Shown: one piece after another, positions 48,472 through 59,924 of the stretch
Layout of the letters: every line of letters begins with the position of its first letter
Position numbering within the stretch: position 1 is the stretch's first letter
From: Zhengitettix transpicula
Lineage: Eukaryota > Arthropoda > Insecta > Orthoptera > Tetrigidae
Length of the DNA stretch: 64,000 bases
NCBI GenBank assembly: GCA_037074705.1
Contig: CM073591.1
Span: forward strand, 39,598,587-39,662,586
Direction: 5' to 3'
Program-made: the position numbers and the translations under genes
The notes under the pieces: model-generated
The model's database searches: none
What the model was told of the DNA's origin: nothing
The model's input: the letters and a program-made list of their open reading frames with translations, nothing else

Positions 48472-51076
48472 ATGAGCGGGTTACTATGCTCGTGTGCCGG
48501 GCGCCGCCGACGCCGGGGGCGGGACTCTTCCGACAGTCGCACACCGACTCCGACCCCCAGGGCGCCGCGACGCAAGATTCCCCGCGACGACGTGCTCTAC
48601 GTTCCAGGATCCTCGCGAAACGTCCCTCGGTTGGCGCGCTGGCAGGTTTCCGCCGACAGCGCCCCCGCGGCGTCGTGGCTGGACTCCGTGTTCCGGCGCA
48701 AGCGCCAGGCCGAGGAGACGGACGTCCCCGCCCCCACCGCGGCACCGATTCCGGCCCCTGCGCTGGGTTGCGACCTCGACCTACCCATGATCGACGACGA
48801 AGTCGACGACGACGTTCCGACCACGAACCCCACCCACTCCCAAGTGCGCCTCGACCATATGGACGAAGTGCTGGCGCTCATTTACCATCGTGACAAGGCG
48901 CCCCCGCCTCCGCCCCAGCGTGACGTCGCTCCTTTCCAGCACTCGCGTTCAGAGTCAGAGCTCACGCACGAGTCCGACTTCGGGTCTCTGGACAAGCGAA
49001 AAACCTTTCAAGACGTCTCGCGGATTGGAACCGATACTGCCAACATGGACTCCCCTCGGCGGTCCCCCGATGTCATAGACTCGCCAAACTGTTCCTTCGA
49101 TGACCCTGAACAGCCCCATCGTGTCTCAGACGCCTTAGATTCACCCCATCGTTCCTCAGACGCCATTGACTCGCCCCTCCGTTCCACCGACGCCCTAAAC
49201 TCTCCCCGCCCCTCCTCGGACGATAGTAGCAGCGCCGGTGCGGTGACGCCGGCGTCGTGGCGCTGGCTGGAGCAACACCAAGGGGAGGTGCTAGACTCGG
49301 CCAGACGCCAGCAAGAAGATGCCTGGGCGGATATCAAGAGAACGCTTCAGCAGCTCGTGGACAGCCAGGACAAAGCGCTGCTAGAGGAGCTCAGATCACC
49401 GCCCGCCATGGACAAACTTCTGGAGCGAGTGTCCGTTTCAAAGGCGACGCCGAGGACGCCGTCCTACATGGAGGCTGTGACGCGTATATACGACGTAGAC
49501 AACAGCGAGGAGTCGGGGCTGGGCAACAGCTACGAGTTGGTGCCGCTGCTCGAGCAGGACAAGAGCCGCGAGCTGGAGTCGGGTATCGAGACGAGTTCCG
49601 AAACCGAGCGTTACCTGGATGAGAAGAACGTTTCGAAAACAGGGTGCGAACTTTGGCTCGATCCGTGGGCAGATAAATCCGTCGAGTTGGAACCTTGGAT
49701 CAGCATGAAAAGCAAACTAGATTCGTGGAAGGATTCGAGTCCTGAACAGGAGAAAAGTGGCGATGTGGACCACTGGCTTCAGCAGTGCAGCGGTGAACCT
49801 CATCGTAAGCTGGTGGATACTTGGCTGGACGTCGATCACGATCTGTGGGAGCGAAACGATGGTGAAACACGCGGAGAGTTTGACAAATCCAGCGAGTTAG
49901 ACCGCTGGATGAATAAACGACAAGAAAATCTGAGTTTGGAACAAGATGAGCTTTTTATAAGGGAGCACGATAAATCAGAGCAAAGAGAGCAGGATTTCAA
50001 GTCTGAGAAAAGTAACGAGGTGGGTGAATGGCTTCAAAGGTGCACCGACCCTGAAAGCGGACACTTGGATCCTTGGTTGGATAAGAATATCGATTTTGAT
50101 CCGTGTCCAGGGAAGAGTCGTGACGAGGACCATGATCCTTGGACGAAAGATAGCTGTGACTTAGAGCTAGATCCGTGGTTCGAAAAGACCATTGAGGAAA
50201 AGAGGAAGTTAAATGAGAGTAGTGAGTCAGATAATGCAGTTCTGGAGTTCTGGTTGGATAAGAAATCAGAGAATCCTATGATGGAGAACAGCGAGCTACA
50301 TCTGTCCTTAGAAGACAATGTTATGCCGGGATTTAAGAACAACTCTGATATAGAGTTGCATCCGTGGCCTGAGCACATGAAAGAAAAGTCACGTCCTTGG
50401 ACGGAAACGAGCTGTGAGCTGGAGAACAGTAGTGAGGTGGACTTTTGGTTAAACCGGGGTAGTGACCTCCCAGAGGGAGAGGTTGATTCGTGGACCAATA
50501 AAAATAATGAATTGCACGAGTGGTTTGAAAACATTTCCGGTAATCAGCCAGACATGGATACAACGTCCGATCTAGAACATTGGTTAAAAAAGGAAGTGGA
50601 TGAGCCACCGCAGGAGGAGTGTCCGCCTGAGCCAAAAATTCAGAAGAGCGAACTGGTTGTTCATATGTATGATTCGCCTCTCTACTATGGTCGCAAGTCC
50701 CCGCGCACTCGCTCCTACCTGGAAGCTGTTGAGGGGGCGTACGAAGAATCCGACGCCCTGGCAATACAGGCTTGCGAACTGGACTTCGAGCCTCTGTTAC
50801 CTTCCTCGTCTCCAACGACCTTCTGTAGCACAAACCCGTTCCTGGAGGACTGCAGCGAGGGCGTGGAGCCTGGACAGTGGTCCGACGAAAGTTCGAACCC
50901 TTTCGTGGAGCCGCCCCCGCAGGGGGCCCGCCTCCAGAGAGTGTCGACGCAGCCTGACCTCTCCAGCGACGCCGTCCTGGACGCGAACCCGTTCCTTCAG
51001 CGGCGTCCCGACTACATAGCGCAGAACAGTCTCTGGCTCAGCAACCGACGCCAGAGCGCCGGGACGCCTGGCGCAG
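48472..51076 (+). CDS. First coding exon of an unrecognised endocytic/trafficking adaptor-like protein
   Basis: It encodes 868 codons plus the first base of codon 869. The start is the first ATG after an in-frame stop 15 bases upstream. The exon ends at GCGCAG|GTGCGT. Seen in order: a Cys-containing, Arg-rich N-terminus (residues 1-17); Pro-rich acidic linkers; a Ser-Pro decapeptide repeat (193-250); a probable helix (263-320); TPRTPSYMEAV (326-336); a Trp/Asp/Glu-rich tract (390-705) with DPW at 397, 533, 555 and 567; SPRTRSYLEAV (743-753); and NPF at 788, 809 and 839. DPW/DPF motifs are known to bind the AP-2 alpha appendage and NPF binds EH domains, so I infer a cytoplasmic adaptor in clathrin-linked trafficking. 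No catalytic or folded domain is visible here. It does not match stoned, epsin, numb or AP180 as I know them, so no symbol is given. If the intron is retained the frame stops at 51,208-51,210 (912 residues). Confidence 0.85.
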
Positions 51077-51689
51077 GTGCGTTCCTCTTCTTTCCTGTCT
51101 CGGTTATATTTAGCGGGATTAGGGGAAACACTTGCGGCTACAACCAAGGGTCGATGAACTCGAGTCACGTTATTTCACAAGTATTTACATTAGCTTATTT
51201 AGAATTTTAGAGCGTTGAGACGACTCTGGTGTGTGACTCTTGTATTTTTCAGTAATGTCGGGAGGATTTCATTAGGCAGGGGAGTCTGATTTCATTAACT
51301 TTCCGTTTGTCTCCAGTTCACGGAGGTTTGAGAATTCTTGTTCATCCCTGAACTGTCGTAACGTGGACTTCGCACTGTAGCTTGAGAAACACTACTGATT
51401 TCCAATTGGTGGTCGTATGTTTCGAATGAGCAAGGAGTTTGAATAACGGTCTGTTTCCATAGAATCTCCTGCTTAATGCTATACAGAACCTCGACTACGG
51501 ATGCTAACGGCAACGCCTGTACTGTGCAAACACGCATCTACACAGCAACTTGATTAAATAATGTTCTCTCCTATCTCACAACAGCAGTGGATTAACCAAC
51601 TCTGACTCTGTTATTAAAGTAATAACGTGGACTCTATCTCGGAGAATCATGTATTGGCCCTGGTCTTGATAGCTCAACCAGACCCAAAC

Positions 51690-51900
51690 TACGTAATTAA
51701 CACTGCGTCACGGTTATTGTGGCGCTAATGTTGCTGGAAGCGCCGCGGCTTCCACGTGTATATAGAATGGGCTTGTTATTTATAAACTCCGCGTGGGCGT
51801 GTTGGCGTCGAGAGATGCAGCAGCCAGGCCACGCGCCAGGGTTTCCCTCAGTCACTTCAAGGTGAATGCCAGATTGGCGCCATGCAGGCGACAAAGATCA
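51690..51900. promoter_or_regulatory. GC-rich intronic patch with an EGR-type site
   Basis: It stands out from the AT-rich intron. It contains GCGTGGGCG (51,791-51,799), the exact EGR/Krox zinc-finger consensus, 24 or so bases after TATATAGA (51,759-51,766). It could be an intronic enhancer or an alternative promoter. This rests on motif matching only. Confidence 0.3.
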
Positions 51901-53058
51901 GGGCGAAAAATTCAGCGGAATGAGAAAATAGAAGGCGTTTTATAGATTTTAAAATGGACGGAGAATAGTGATTGCTATAAAACACAATCCCATAGCCATA
52001 AAGGATGCTAGAGATTTGGTTTCAATAAAGATATAATTTTATTTTCGTTGAATTTTCACTACCCAATATGGAGTCATAATTTCTGCACCGTGCTGCATTG
52101 TTATCCAATTTTCACCAACTTCATGTTTCGAAACTCGTTACAGAATTGATTAATTTAATTTAATTGAGAAGCATTCTCTACAAACTATCACTTCATGTAA
52201 TTTGAGACCAATGTTAGATTTTACTAATTCCGATAGATGCCTCCAATATTTGCGAATCGTAGTGGAAATTTTTTTCCAGTTTCTGAGACATTTCCTGGAG
52301 GATTCGTGCAGTTAATATGGCAGAGTCCGTTTTAACAGGTCCTCAGACGAGAAAAATAACGATCGCCATTGATATAGTTGAATCTCTGAATTAAGCAAAA
52401 ATAGTCGGGATGTGAACGGTACACATGTTCTTCAGGAATTTTCTGGTGAAACATGAGGTGAATGCCCTCGAAGAAATTTTTTCCTGAAATTACCTGTTAC
52501 CAAAATGTGATATCTGGATATATTAATTGATTTCTGTTTTATTAATAATTCATTTTTATGTTTCTTTTCCATTGGTTTATTTTATCCAGTTTCAAATTTT
52601 TATTCTTGAACGCAGGTTGAATTTAGAAGAAAAGTTCGTTGATCTTGATTCCATGACCCGGTAGAGTAAATGTAGAATGTAGGCTGATTGGTCAATACTT
52701 CACATTTCACAGGGTAATTGGTGTGTAATGAGGCACGCGAACATCGCTAAGTAATTTCGTTGTTCCTACGTAACTCTATTCTGGCCTCAGCGGAAGTCAC
52801 TCACACACACCAGCAGCGTTCCCAGGATCCAGAGATTCCGTTCCGTCACACACACCATACTCGAATTATCTGCAAATTTCAAAAAGACCCTTTCGTTATC
52901 AGTTATTTTTATTGAAGGACTCATTCCTTAAGTATTCCATTGTTCAGACCATTAAACACTAATCTAGGTTCAGATTTAATTACTGATTCAATTAGATCTT
53001 TACTGAGGAAATAAAACAAGTCGAAGTACCTTCACACGCAATATAATAAATAAAATAT

Positions 53059-53760
53059 ATTGTGTGTGTGTATGTTCCGCATACAAATCTACACACGTGG
53101 AAAAAATTTGACCAAATCGTGTTCCATTCGAACCGGAAACACTCTGTGGTGGTAAGACACGGCTATCACCCCCAGGGTCGGGGATGGAAATTTTAAAACT
53201 TACAAAAACGGCCGATATTTTGGTGGAATAAATATTTTTCGGGTTCAATGAGATTTATAGTATTTCTCCCGATATTGATTGCGTATAATTTCAATCCGTT
53301 TCGGCATAGAAAGGAGAGCGCTCTTAGGGGTTGGTGGGGTGGAGGGGCGTTAGATAAAAATAACTCGAAAACAACCGTGATTGAAGTCAAATCCATGGTT
53401 ACGGATGTCGCTGAATTAATAATTTCAGGTTAAGTTGTACTTCTACCCCTATAAGTGGGGATGGAAAGGAAGAACAGTGTATTTGCACATACAAATCTAC
53501 ACCTGTGGAGCAAATTTATCCAAATTTTGTACACGTGTCCCTTTCTAATAAAAAAAAACCCCTAGGGGTGGGGGTGGACAGGGGTGGAAATTTTCAAACA
53601 TGCTAAAACGGCCGATATTTTCGTCCAACGAAATGATTTCGGGGTCAATGAGATAGCGTTTCTCCACATATTTTTGTGTATGAGAGAGCATGAGATAGCA
53701 GAATCCAAACGACCGAGTTTAATTACGGTAACCCGGGCAACGCCGGGCACGCAGCTAGTA
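53059..53760 (-). repeat. Dispersed repeat with GCCCGGCGTTGCCCG-type end (copy 3)
   Basis: On the plus strand it ends CCCGGGCAACGCCGGGCACG followed by CAGCTAGTA, the complement of the start of the 42.5-kb copy. It holds two tandem modules (about 53,075-53,440 and 53,490-53,700), each with GCAYACAAATCTACAC, a GGCCGATATTTT block and GGGTCAATGAGAT or a close variant. It lacks the TATATAGATA tail of the 42.5-kb copy. Confidence 0.75.
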
Positions 53761-54731
53761 TATAATAAATTTAAAAAATTACAACATAGAAGTATAAGCT
53801 AGTATGAAAATACTGCTATGAGAAATGAAAGACAACACACACAGTATTGAAAAATATAATACAAAATAATAATTAAAGAAATGATGAAATATATAAATCG
53901 GCAATGTGAAATTAATAAAACATTATAATAATAAAAACTGGGAAAATATCGTTGCATAAATAATAGAACTAACATTTCCAAATCTCACATCGATGAGAGA
54001 AAAAAGTGTAGTTCCAAAATATTGAAAAATTTTATTTTTAATTTAACATGTTACTATTATTATTTACTTATCAGTTCTTCTAAGTCTCATATTCTTTGCA
54101 TACCGACTCACACAATAATAATACTTATTTACTCCTATTTATTTTTTGTGCTGACCTATTGTTACGTTTGCTTTGTCCGTTTCCCCCTCCATCGGCCGTT
54201 TAGTCCGAGTGGAAAGGGATTTCTTTTCTTGGGGATGTTTTCGACTTGTTGACTTTGTTCCTGTTAGTGCCAGGAGCGCCTCGGCGTCCTCGTGCTGTCG
54301 GACCAAGCTAGCATGCGCATTCATAATTGCTAATATTATTTTAATGTACTCGTTACCTCCGTTACTAGTTTGGTGAACATAAGAATACTGTATAATCCAA
54401 GTATAAATACCAATTAAATACCTTGGATAATTGTATGAGGACATGGCGCATTTTCTACACACGAACGTACACCTCCCAATATTAAGAGCAGTCCTTTTTT
54501 TAAGAATAGAAATTTTCTTCCTTTTATCCCCATATTTGTTCTCTAATCTCAATTTTGTTACTCAACAGTTTCTTTAATTCTCATCAAACCTTTAATTTTT
54601 TTAATTTCCACTAATCAATATAAATTTTATAAACAAGCATTGTTCACCCGATGATACTGCATTATGGTCATCAACATTTAGATACTTCAATAATTATTAA
54701 ACGATGATGTATTCTGAACTATTTAAGGAGA

Positions 54732-54930
54732 AATTATAAATGAAACACAGCCTTTTACGTTAGAAAATTATACGTTTCGTCGCTATTTGCGACCTTTTCA
54801 ATTATAGAAGCTTTACAAAATTTGATAGTCGTGGACGTACTCCTCAAGAGATCGCTAATAGCGACGAAAGTTTATAATTTCTGTTACACATTATTTTCTG
54901 ACGTAAAAGGCTATGTCTTATTTATTTATT
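54732..54930. mobile_element. Foldback element with GTCGC/GCGAC stem motif
   Basis: Both arms contain AGCCTTTTACGT, AGAAAAT and TCGTCGCTATT-type blocks in inverted order. On the minus strand the left arm (54,771-54,801) reads TTGAAAA, GGTCGC, loop, GCGAC, GAAACGTA, a hammerhead-like order with a perfect 5-bp stem. Confidence 0.75.
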
Positions 54931-55696
54931 ATTAAATTATTTTACAATATTAGGCCATATTATCTGAATTTTAAAAAAGTGTTTAATTAAATATCTGCGA
55001 ACAAAGGACGTTACTGTTCATTAAATTTTATAGTAGGACATAATGAGGAACGGAATATAGACCCATACGTTGCTAAATAGTACAAAAATTTAAATAATTC
55101 ATTTACTTATTTATCCAATTATTTTTCTTTCAGCACAGACGTTTTATATTTTAATTTAGATAATAAAATAGTTTATTGTAAAGTAACAGTGGCTTACTAC
55201 TGCTTACAATTGCTCAGTGCTGTGATTACCATTTAGAGATTACTAGCTTTAAGACTATTCTGAAATTTGTTGAACTGCCATCAACACAAATTATTTTAAC
55301 CGGAAGCTACTATTATTTTCAATTACAGCTGCAAGCGTACGCGACTTTGGCAGAGTTTCCTGAAGCGTCACCTCGTTATTTTCGCTAACGCATTTCACCA
55401 CACTGTCCATTGCCAGTATTAACGTCCTAAACATGTTGTAAAAATAAGCTCTGAAAAACAGGACAATATCACGAGTACGGTTTTGTTAAAGTGTAGGCAA
55501 AACAATCTCCATAAACGTGGAAGTGAAAATCCCGGGAAATATTCTCATAATAATTACGACTGCAACATGAAATTCTTGATGTTCCGTTTTTGTACTTATA
55601 TACGGTCAATTTATTTTTTCCAATATTGTCTAAAAATGCCTGTCTAAACCAAGTTAGCCGCTGGCAGGCATCAATATATAAAAACTAAATTCTAAA

Positions 55697-56434
55697 CCAT
55701 ATTGTAAAGAATTATTTTTGTGGGCTGGGTTTTTAAGTTAAATCAAAATAAATATTTGACCAATAAAGAAATTTTATATAAGTTTATTAAAGTTAAACAT
55801 GAAAACTCTTATCTCAGGCACCTGTGGTTTTTACATAGAAGAGATCTGCTGCCCGTACCAAATACGTGCTGCTATTCTGTGTTGTGTTGCCTGCTGTAGC
55901 TCTCGTACCGACGTACTGGCGTCGACTCAGGGGTTGATTGCTGGCAAGCCGTCATACTAAATTGTGTGCTGCTATTCTGTGAACTCTTCACTAACAAATT
56001 GTGGCCCCTTTCTCACGACGATTCTGCCTCGAACTATATCAGAGACAACAACTGTACGGAGCCTCTCTTAATCACATCCATCATCTTCGGTGAGCGCAGA
56101 ACAACTGTCTGTTTCAAAAGCTTATCTCCTCCCTTATATCCTCCCATTCTTTTACTTTTTTCATTGTTAGAAAACTTCGTCGAAATGACAGTTGACTGAT
56201 TCTTCCATCGTCACAAGATTTATAGCACGCAGCTGCAGTTCCGTAGTCAACAATGACTAACTATTCTGTCATGTTGAGGCCAACAATCGTGACAGGACAC
56301 GAAATTACTTGGATGGAAATATTTGTCTCCTCCACCCCCACGCACGTGCACGGTTTCGAATTCTCAAGACCACAGCAAACAACACTTCCGAGATAAAGAA
56401 AAACTTAAACCTAAATACACGCGTTACAATACCA
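55697..56434. mobile_element. Second copy of the element with 12-bp inverted termini (internally deleted)
   Basis: It is similar to 37,425-38,325 from ATATTGTAAAGAATTATTTT to CACGCGTTACAATA, but about 160 bp shorter because of internal deletions around 55,920-55,980. Its termini have decayed to CCATATTGTAA and TTACAATACCA. It lies within intron 1 of the gene. No domain is recognisable. Confidence 0.8.
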
Positions 56435-57850
56435 CATAATTATACATAAATTCATGAATTCAAAAAAAAAAGCTTGATTAATTGCGAACAAGCAAGTGGT
56501 TTTTTTTCAAAATTAGCCAGATTCTCTAAGGAATGGAATTGAGGTGGGAAAGCTAATAAGTCGAATCCGTATAAGTAATTAGTTCCCTGATGGATTGTGC
56601 TTCTGAGTTTTAATGATCTCCTAGTACAGGAGTACAATTGATTTAGATTTAGACAAATTAAGATTCAATATATTTATGAACAATAACATTATTTCATTTA
56701 TAGAAACGTTTATTTTCTCGATGTTTCTTACCTGCATATTTTATAACGCCTTGGTGCATTTATACGAGCTAAGAAATCCACTCTTGGGGATTTAGCCTAT
56801 TAAGTTTAAATACGGACTAAAGCTCAGAAAAAATTAACGGGCTTGACTGATTGGAACAATGAGATTTTATATCGGCGATCATAATATTAACAGAATATTC
56901 ATACGACTAGGTAGACTCGTGAAAATAGTGAGTAATACAATATGACTCGAAGAAAATCACAAGTGATCTGAAAATATGCATTACAGATATATTTAATTTT
57001 GCGAGAAAAATGTAAACGTTTAAAATGAGTCTGAACTTTGCAAAATGACGTGGGTGCTGTAGATAATTATATTTAGTATAAACCAGGTATGTGGGATTAA
57101 ATAATATAACAATAAAGTGGGCGTAGAGCGAGTAGGTAATAATTTTCGTGGCAGCAGTAAGGGAATAATATGTACTGGGTCATATAACATGAAAATTAAT
57201 TATTATATAGGGCTAAAAACTCGCCGGCCGAAAATCGCGTTTTATTAACCATGCCGAATACAACAGTTCTGTTTTTGCACTAACTTTATTATGAATTCGA
57301 AATAATTATTATCCATTCCAACTTCGATTACATATTCGTTCCTCGTAATAATGGTAAACTTCGAATCCATTAATTAGGGCAGCGCGTTGTGTAGCAGATA
57401 TTTTATTAAAATCCCGCCGTATATCCGTGTAGAATCCCTGCGGTCAATTAGTGATTGTGGAGTGGAATTAAATTCCGGCGATTACTTTACTTCATTTGTC
57501 CGTGTAAGCTGTTTTGGGAAATTTCCGAATCCCTCGCTGAGTAACAACAAAACAGTAGTTAAACTCTGCATATACTTAAATACATGTTTAAACCATGAAC
57601 TGATTGTAACACCCAAGCAGTTGCGTTGTTTTTTGTGTACATAGATATCTCGATTCGAGACGAACAATAAAAAATAGTCCACTTAAATGAGTGGAAAATT
57701 ATTTTCGTTCATTAATTAAAAAATGAAAATAATGTAATCTATTGATGAAATAACTCTCCAGAACTGAAACTAAGCTATGGAAAAATGTATGTAATATAAT
57801 ATGAAGTAATTTCCCTCCACGAATTTAACTTTTTTTATTTTATTTTATTT

Positions 57851-58071
57851 AGGGCAACAGGCTACATGAGGGTAATCCACATTGGGCAACTCCCCTTTAA
57901 TAGCATAGGAAGGGATTTGAAAGGGGGGATGCGGAAGGGTAGAGGAAGGTAGCCAAGAGTTAACTAGGACCCCCGGGCTGTATTTTAAGGATCCTACCCG
58001 GCATTCGCCTAAAGAAATGCAGGTAAAACCTTAGAAAAACCTGCATCGGGTAGGTCGGGCATTGGGTACTT
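57851..58071 (-). mobile_element. 5'-truncated retroposon copy (family 1)
   Basis: On the plus strand it starts AGGGCAACAGGCTACATGAG directly after a T-rich run (57,829-57,850, the A tail on the other strand) and breaks off after CATTGGGTACTT. This equals the 3' 220 bp of the family. It lies inside intron 1. No clear target-site duplication was found. Confidence 0.85.
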
Positions 58072-58799
58072 CATTTTTTGTATTATTTAAAGCACAACTT
58101 TAGCAATCAACCTGCATTTGGTTATCTTTATTCCCAATCAAAAATTTACCAATTATATCTGATTTCTGTCGTCAAAAATTGATATTTTTGTTTTTATTCA
58201 TTTTTAGTATATTTAATATATTTTTCCAAAAATTTATTATAATGTAATTTCAAGCAAACGTAATGGATTCATTTTTTTTGTACATTGGTTCGTATTAATG
58301 ATAAAATATTATTCCTTTCAATTTGATGCATCATCAGAATTTTTTTTTACTTTTAGAGGACAGCCCTACAGCATTATCTTCATATTCAAATTCGGTACCG
58401 TTCCCTTTCAGGACTTTTATTGTTCACGGTAAAATTAGCCAAGTGTTAAGTTCAAGGTCGATAGAAATGGCGAGGCTGGCGCGTTCGAGCTGTCCGTTTG
58501 CCGCGCAGCGTCAAACAACAAGTTTCGAAACGCATTCACCAGACTAGTTTCCAAATTTTTGGCAATCATAATGGAATTTTAAAAACTCAAACAAATCAAG
58601 AAGAGCAACATTTATTCGTTTTTCGGCTACGTTTAAAAATCCAATAAATTTGTTTTACTGTAAATGTATAGTTAATATAAAAATAAAATAAAATCGACGA
58701 TTTATATCTTCTGATATTTTCTGAATAAATATAATTTTGTTGCTTTCAAATTTGTAAGTTTCTATATTGATTTAAGTTAACTTATAAATGTTTACAGAG

Positions 58800-58860
58800 A
58801 TTTTATTTGGCTGGGCAGACGTTTCGATCGGATGATCGTGTCTGACTGCGAATATCCTAT
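58800..58860 (-). repeat. Degenerate Penelope-like arm
   Basis: The minus strand reads CAGACACGATC..CGATCGAAACGTCTG, which resembles the stem II/GAAACGT portion of the other foldback elements. There is no inverted partner nearby. Confidence 0.3.
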
Positions 58861-59495
58861 TGTTGTAAGATCAAATAGACATAATTAGATGGGGTCATTA
58901 AAACTTTTTAAGATAAAACGATTTATGTAGTAGTAATAAAACTCGACCTATCTTTAAACAAAATTCATAAATATTTCAGGTCAAGCCTGGGTTCACTTGC
59001 TGTAGTTTCCCACAACTTTGCTCAAGGAGTAGGTCTATTTAATTGAATCTCACTGTCACTGACACTCAAGTATAAAATTAATGTCTATAGGAATATCGAA
59101 ATGAATGAGATCGGATGGTTATGAGTCTAGTCTAAATTATGTTGCCGGATTTCTGTAGGTAAGATTCAAACCGTGACTACATTATGAAACCCCGAATTGA
59201 TCAATGATTTCTTGATTTTGTGTTGACATGGTGGTGTATTGAATGTGCTTAAAGTTTGCTCTGGTCGACAGAAATGTCATGGTGGTATATTAACGAGCGT
59301 TGTGACTTATTCTCGTTGCGACCCAAGTGAGGTAAGCCTCGTGTTTTGGATAATTCGATAAAGATTACCAAAAACTTGGCCATTGTGACCCTTGTCAGGT
59401 CCTCTTTAGTGGTCATGCTTACAAGACTGATTACGAATGTTTGGGAGTTTTTTTTTCATATGTGTGATGAATTTTGTTGTTCCCGTGTGTTCCAG

Positions 59496-59632
59496 CTCTG
59501 GACCTGGCCCAGAACAGCAATGTCCAGGACGCGTTCGTCATCGCGGTGGAGCAGCAGGCTCGCGAACGTCTGGAGCGGCTGTCAGCTCTCAAGAGGATCA
59601 AGCCGGTCGACATGACCAAGCTGTCGCAGCAG
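59496..59632 (+). CDS. Second coding exon of the adaptor-like gene
   Basis: The 137-base exon starts after TTCCAG and ends at CAGCAG|GTCAGT. Its first two bases complete the split codon from exon 1 (G+CT, Ala), and 45 further codons are open. The peptide runs LDLAQNSNVQDAFVIAVEQQ, then ARERLERLSALKRIKPVDMT, then KLSQQ. It looks like an amphipathic helix pair, unlike the disordered exon-1 part. The exon is GC-rich against AT-rich flanks and ends in phase 0. I did not recognise the domain. The next exon lies beyond the repeats to the right or outside the window. Confidence 0.8.
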
Positions 59633-59910
59633 GTCAGTTCATTCATCCAGTGATCACGTCTGTCCTTGTAACCGAGGTGGCCACCACTCCAATCCCAGCC
59701 GACACGCACCCTTAATGTTGTTCCTAAATTGACTTACATTAGAAATAAGTGGTACGATATCTTATCGTTTTTGTACAGCAGGATGTGGATGTTTTCCAAC
59801 CAACCATCACTGTCTAAATAATACAAGGCTAGACCGTTCTATATTTGGTCGATGGCCAAGGACGACGCAGTCAAAACAGGAAAAGATATATTGAACTGAA
59901 TTCATTGAAT
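59633..59910 (+). other. Start of intron 2 (extends beyond the recognised exons)
   Basis: It begins GTCAGT. No acceptor with a convincing in-frame (phase 0) exon was found between here and 64,000, so the intron is probably at least 4.4 kb. Most of it is repeats. Confidence 0.5.
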
Positions 59911-59924
59911 TATAAATGAATAAA

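Larger units (their letters stand above)
51077..59495 (+). other. Intron 1 (8.4 kb), phase 1
   Basis: The donor is GTGCGT after CAG. The acceptor is TTCCCGTGTGTTCCAG, with a pyrimidine-rich tract further upstream. It contains a GC-rich patch at 51,690-51,900, a dispersed repeat (53,059-53,760), a foldback element (54,732-54,930), the second copy of the 12-bp-terminus element (55,697-56,434) and a retroposon (57,851-58,071). No other exon was recognised, but small ones could be missed. Confidence 0.75.

Noticed and set aside
48399..48893. Overlapping long frames in other phases and on the opposite strand of exon 1 (also 48,371-48,745, 50,034-50,534 and 50,333-50,833)
   Set aside because: They are products of high GC and repeat structure of the real exon. 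They have no splice logic or motif content.
48472..51076. Naming the gene stoned, epsin, numb or AP180 from its NPF/DPW motifs
   Set aside because: These families have conserved folded domains or N-termini that are not seen here. Short motifs alone do not establish orthology.
59346..59715. Two overlapping frames around exon 2
   Set aside because: They are in the wrong phases. The third phase fits the splice sites and joins exon 1.
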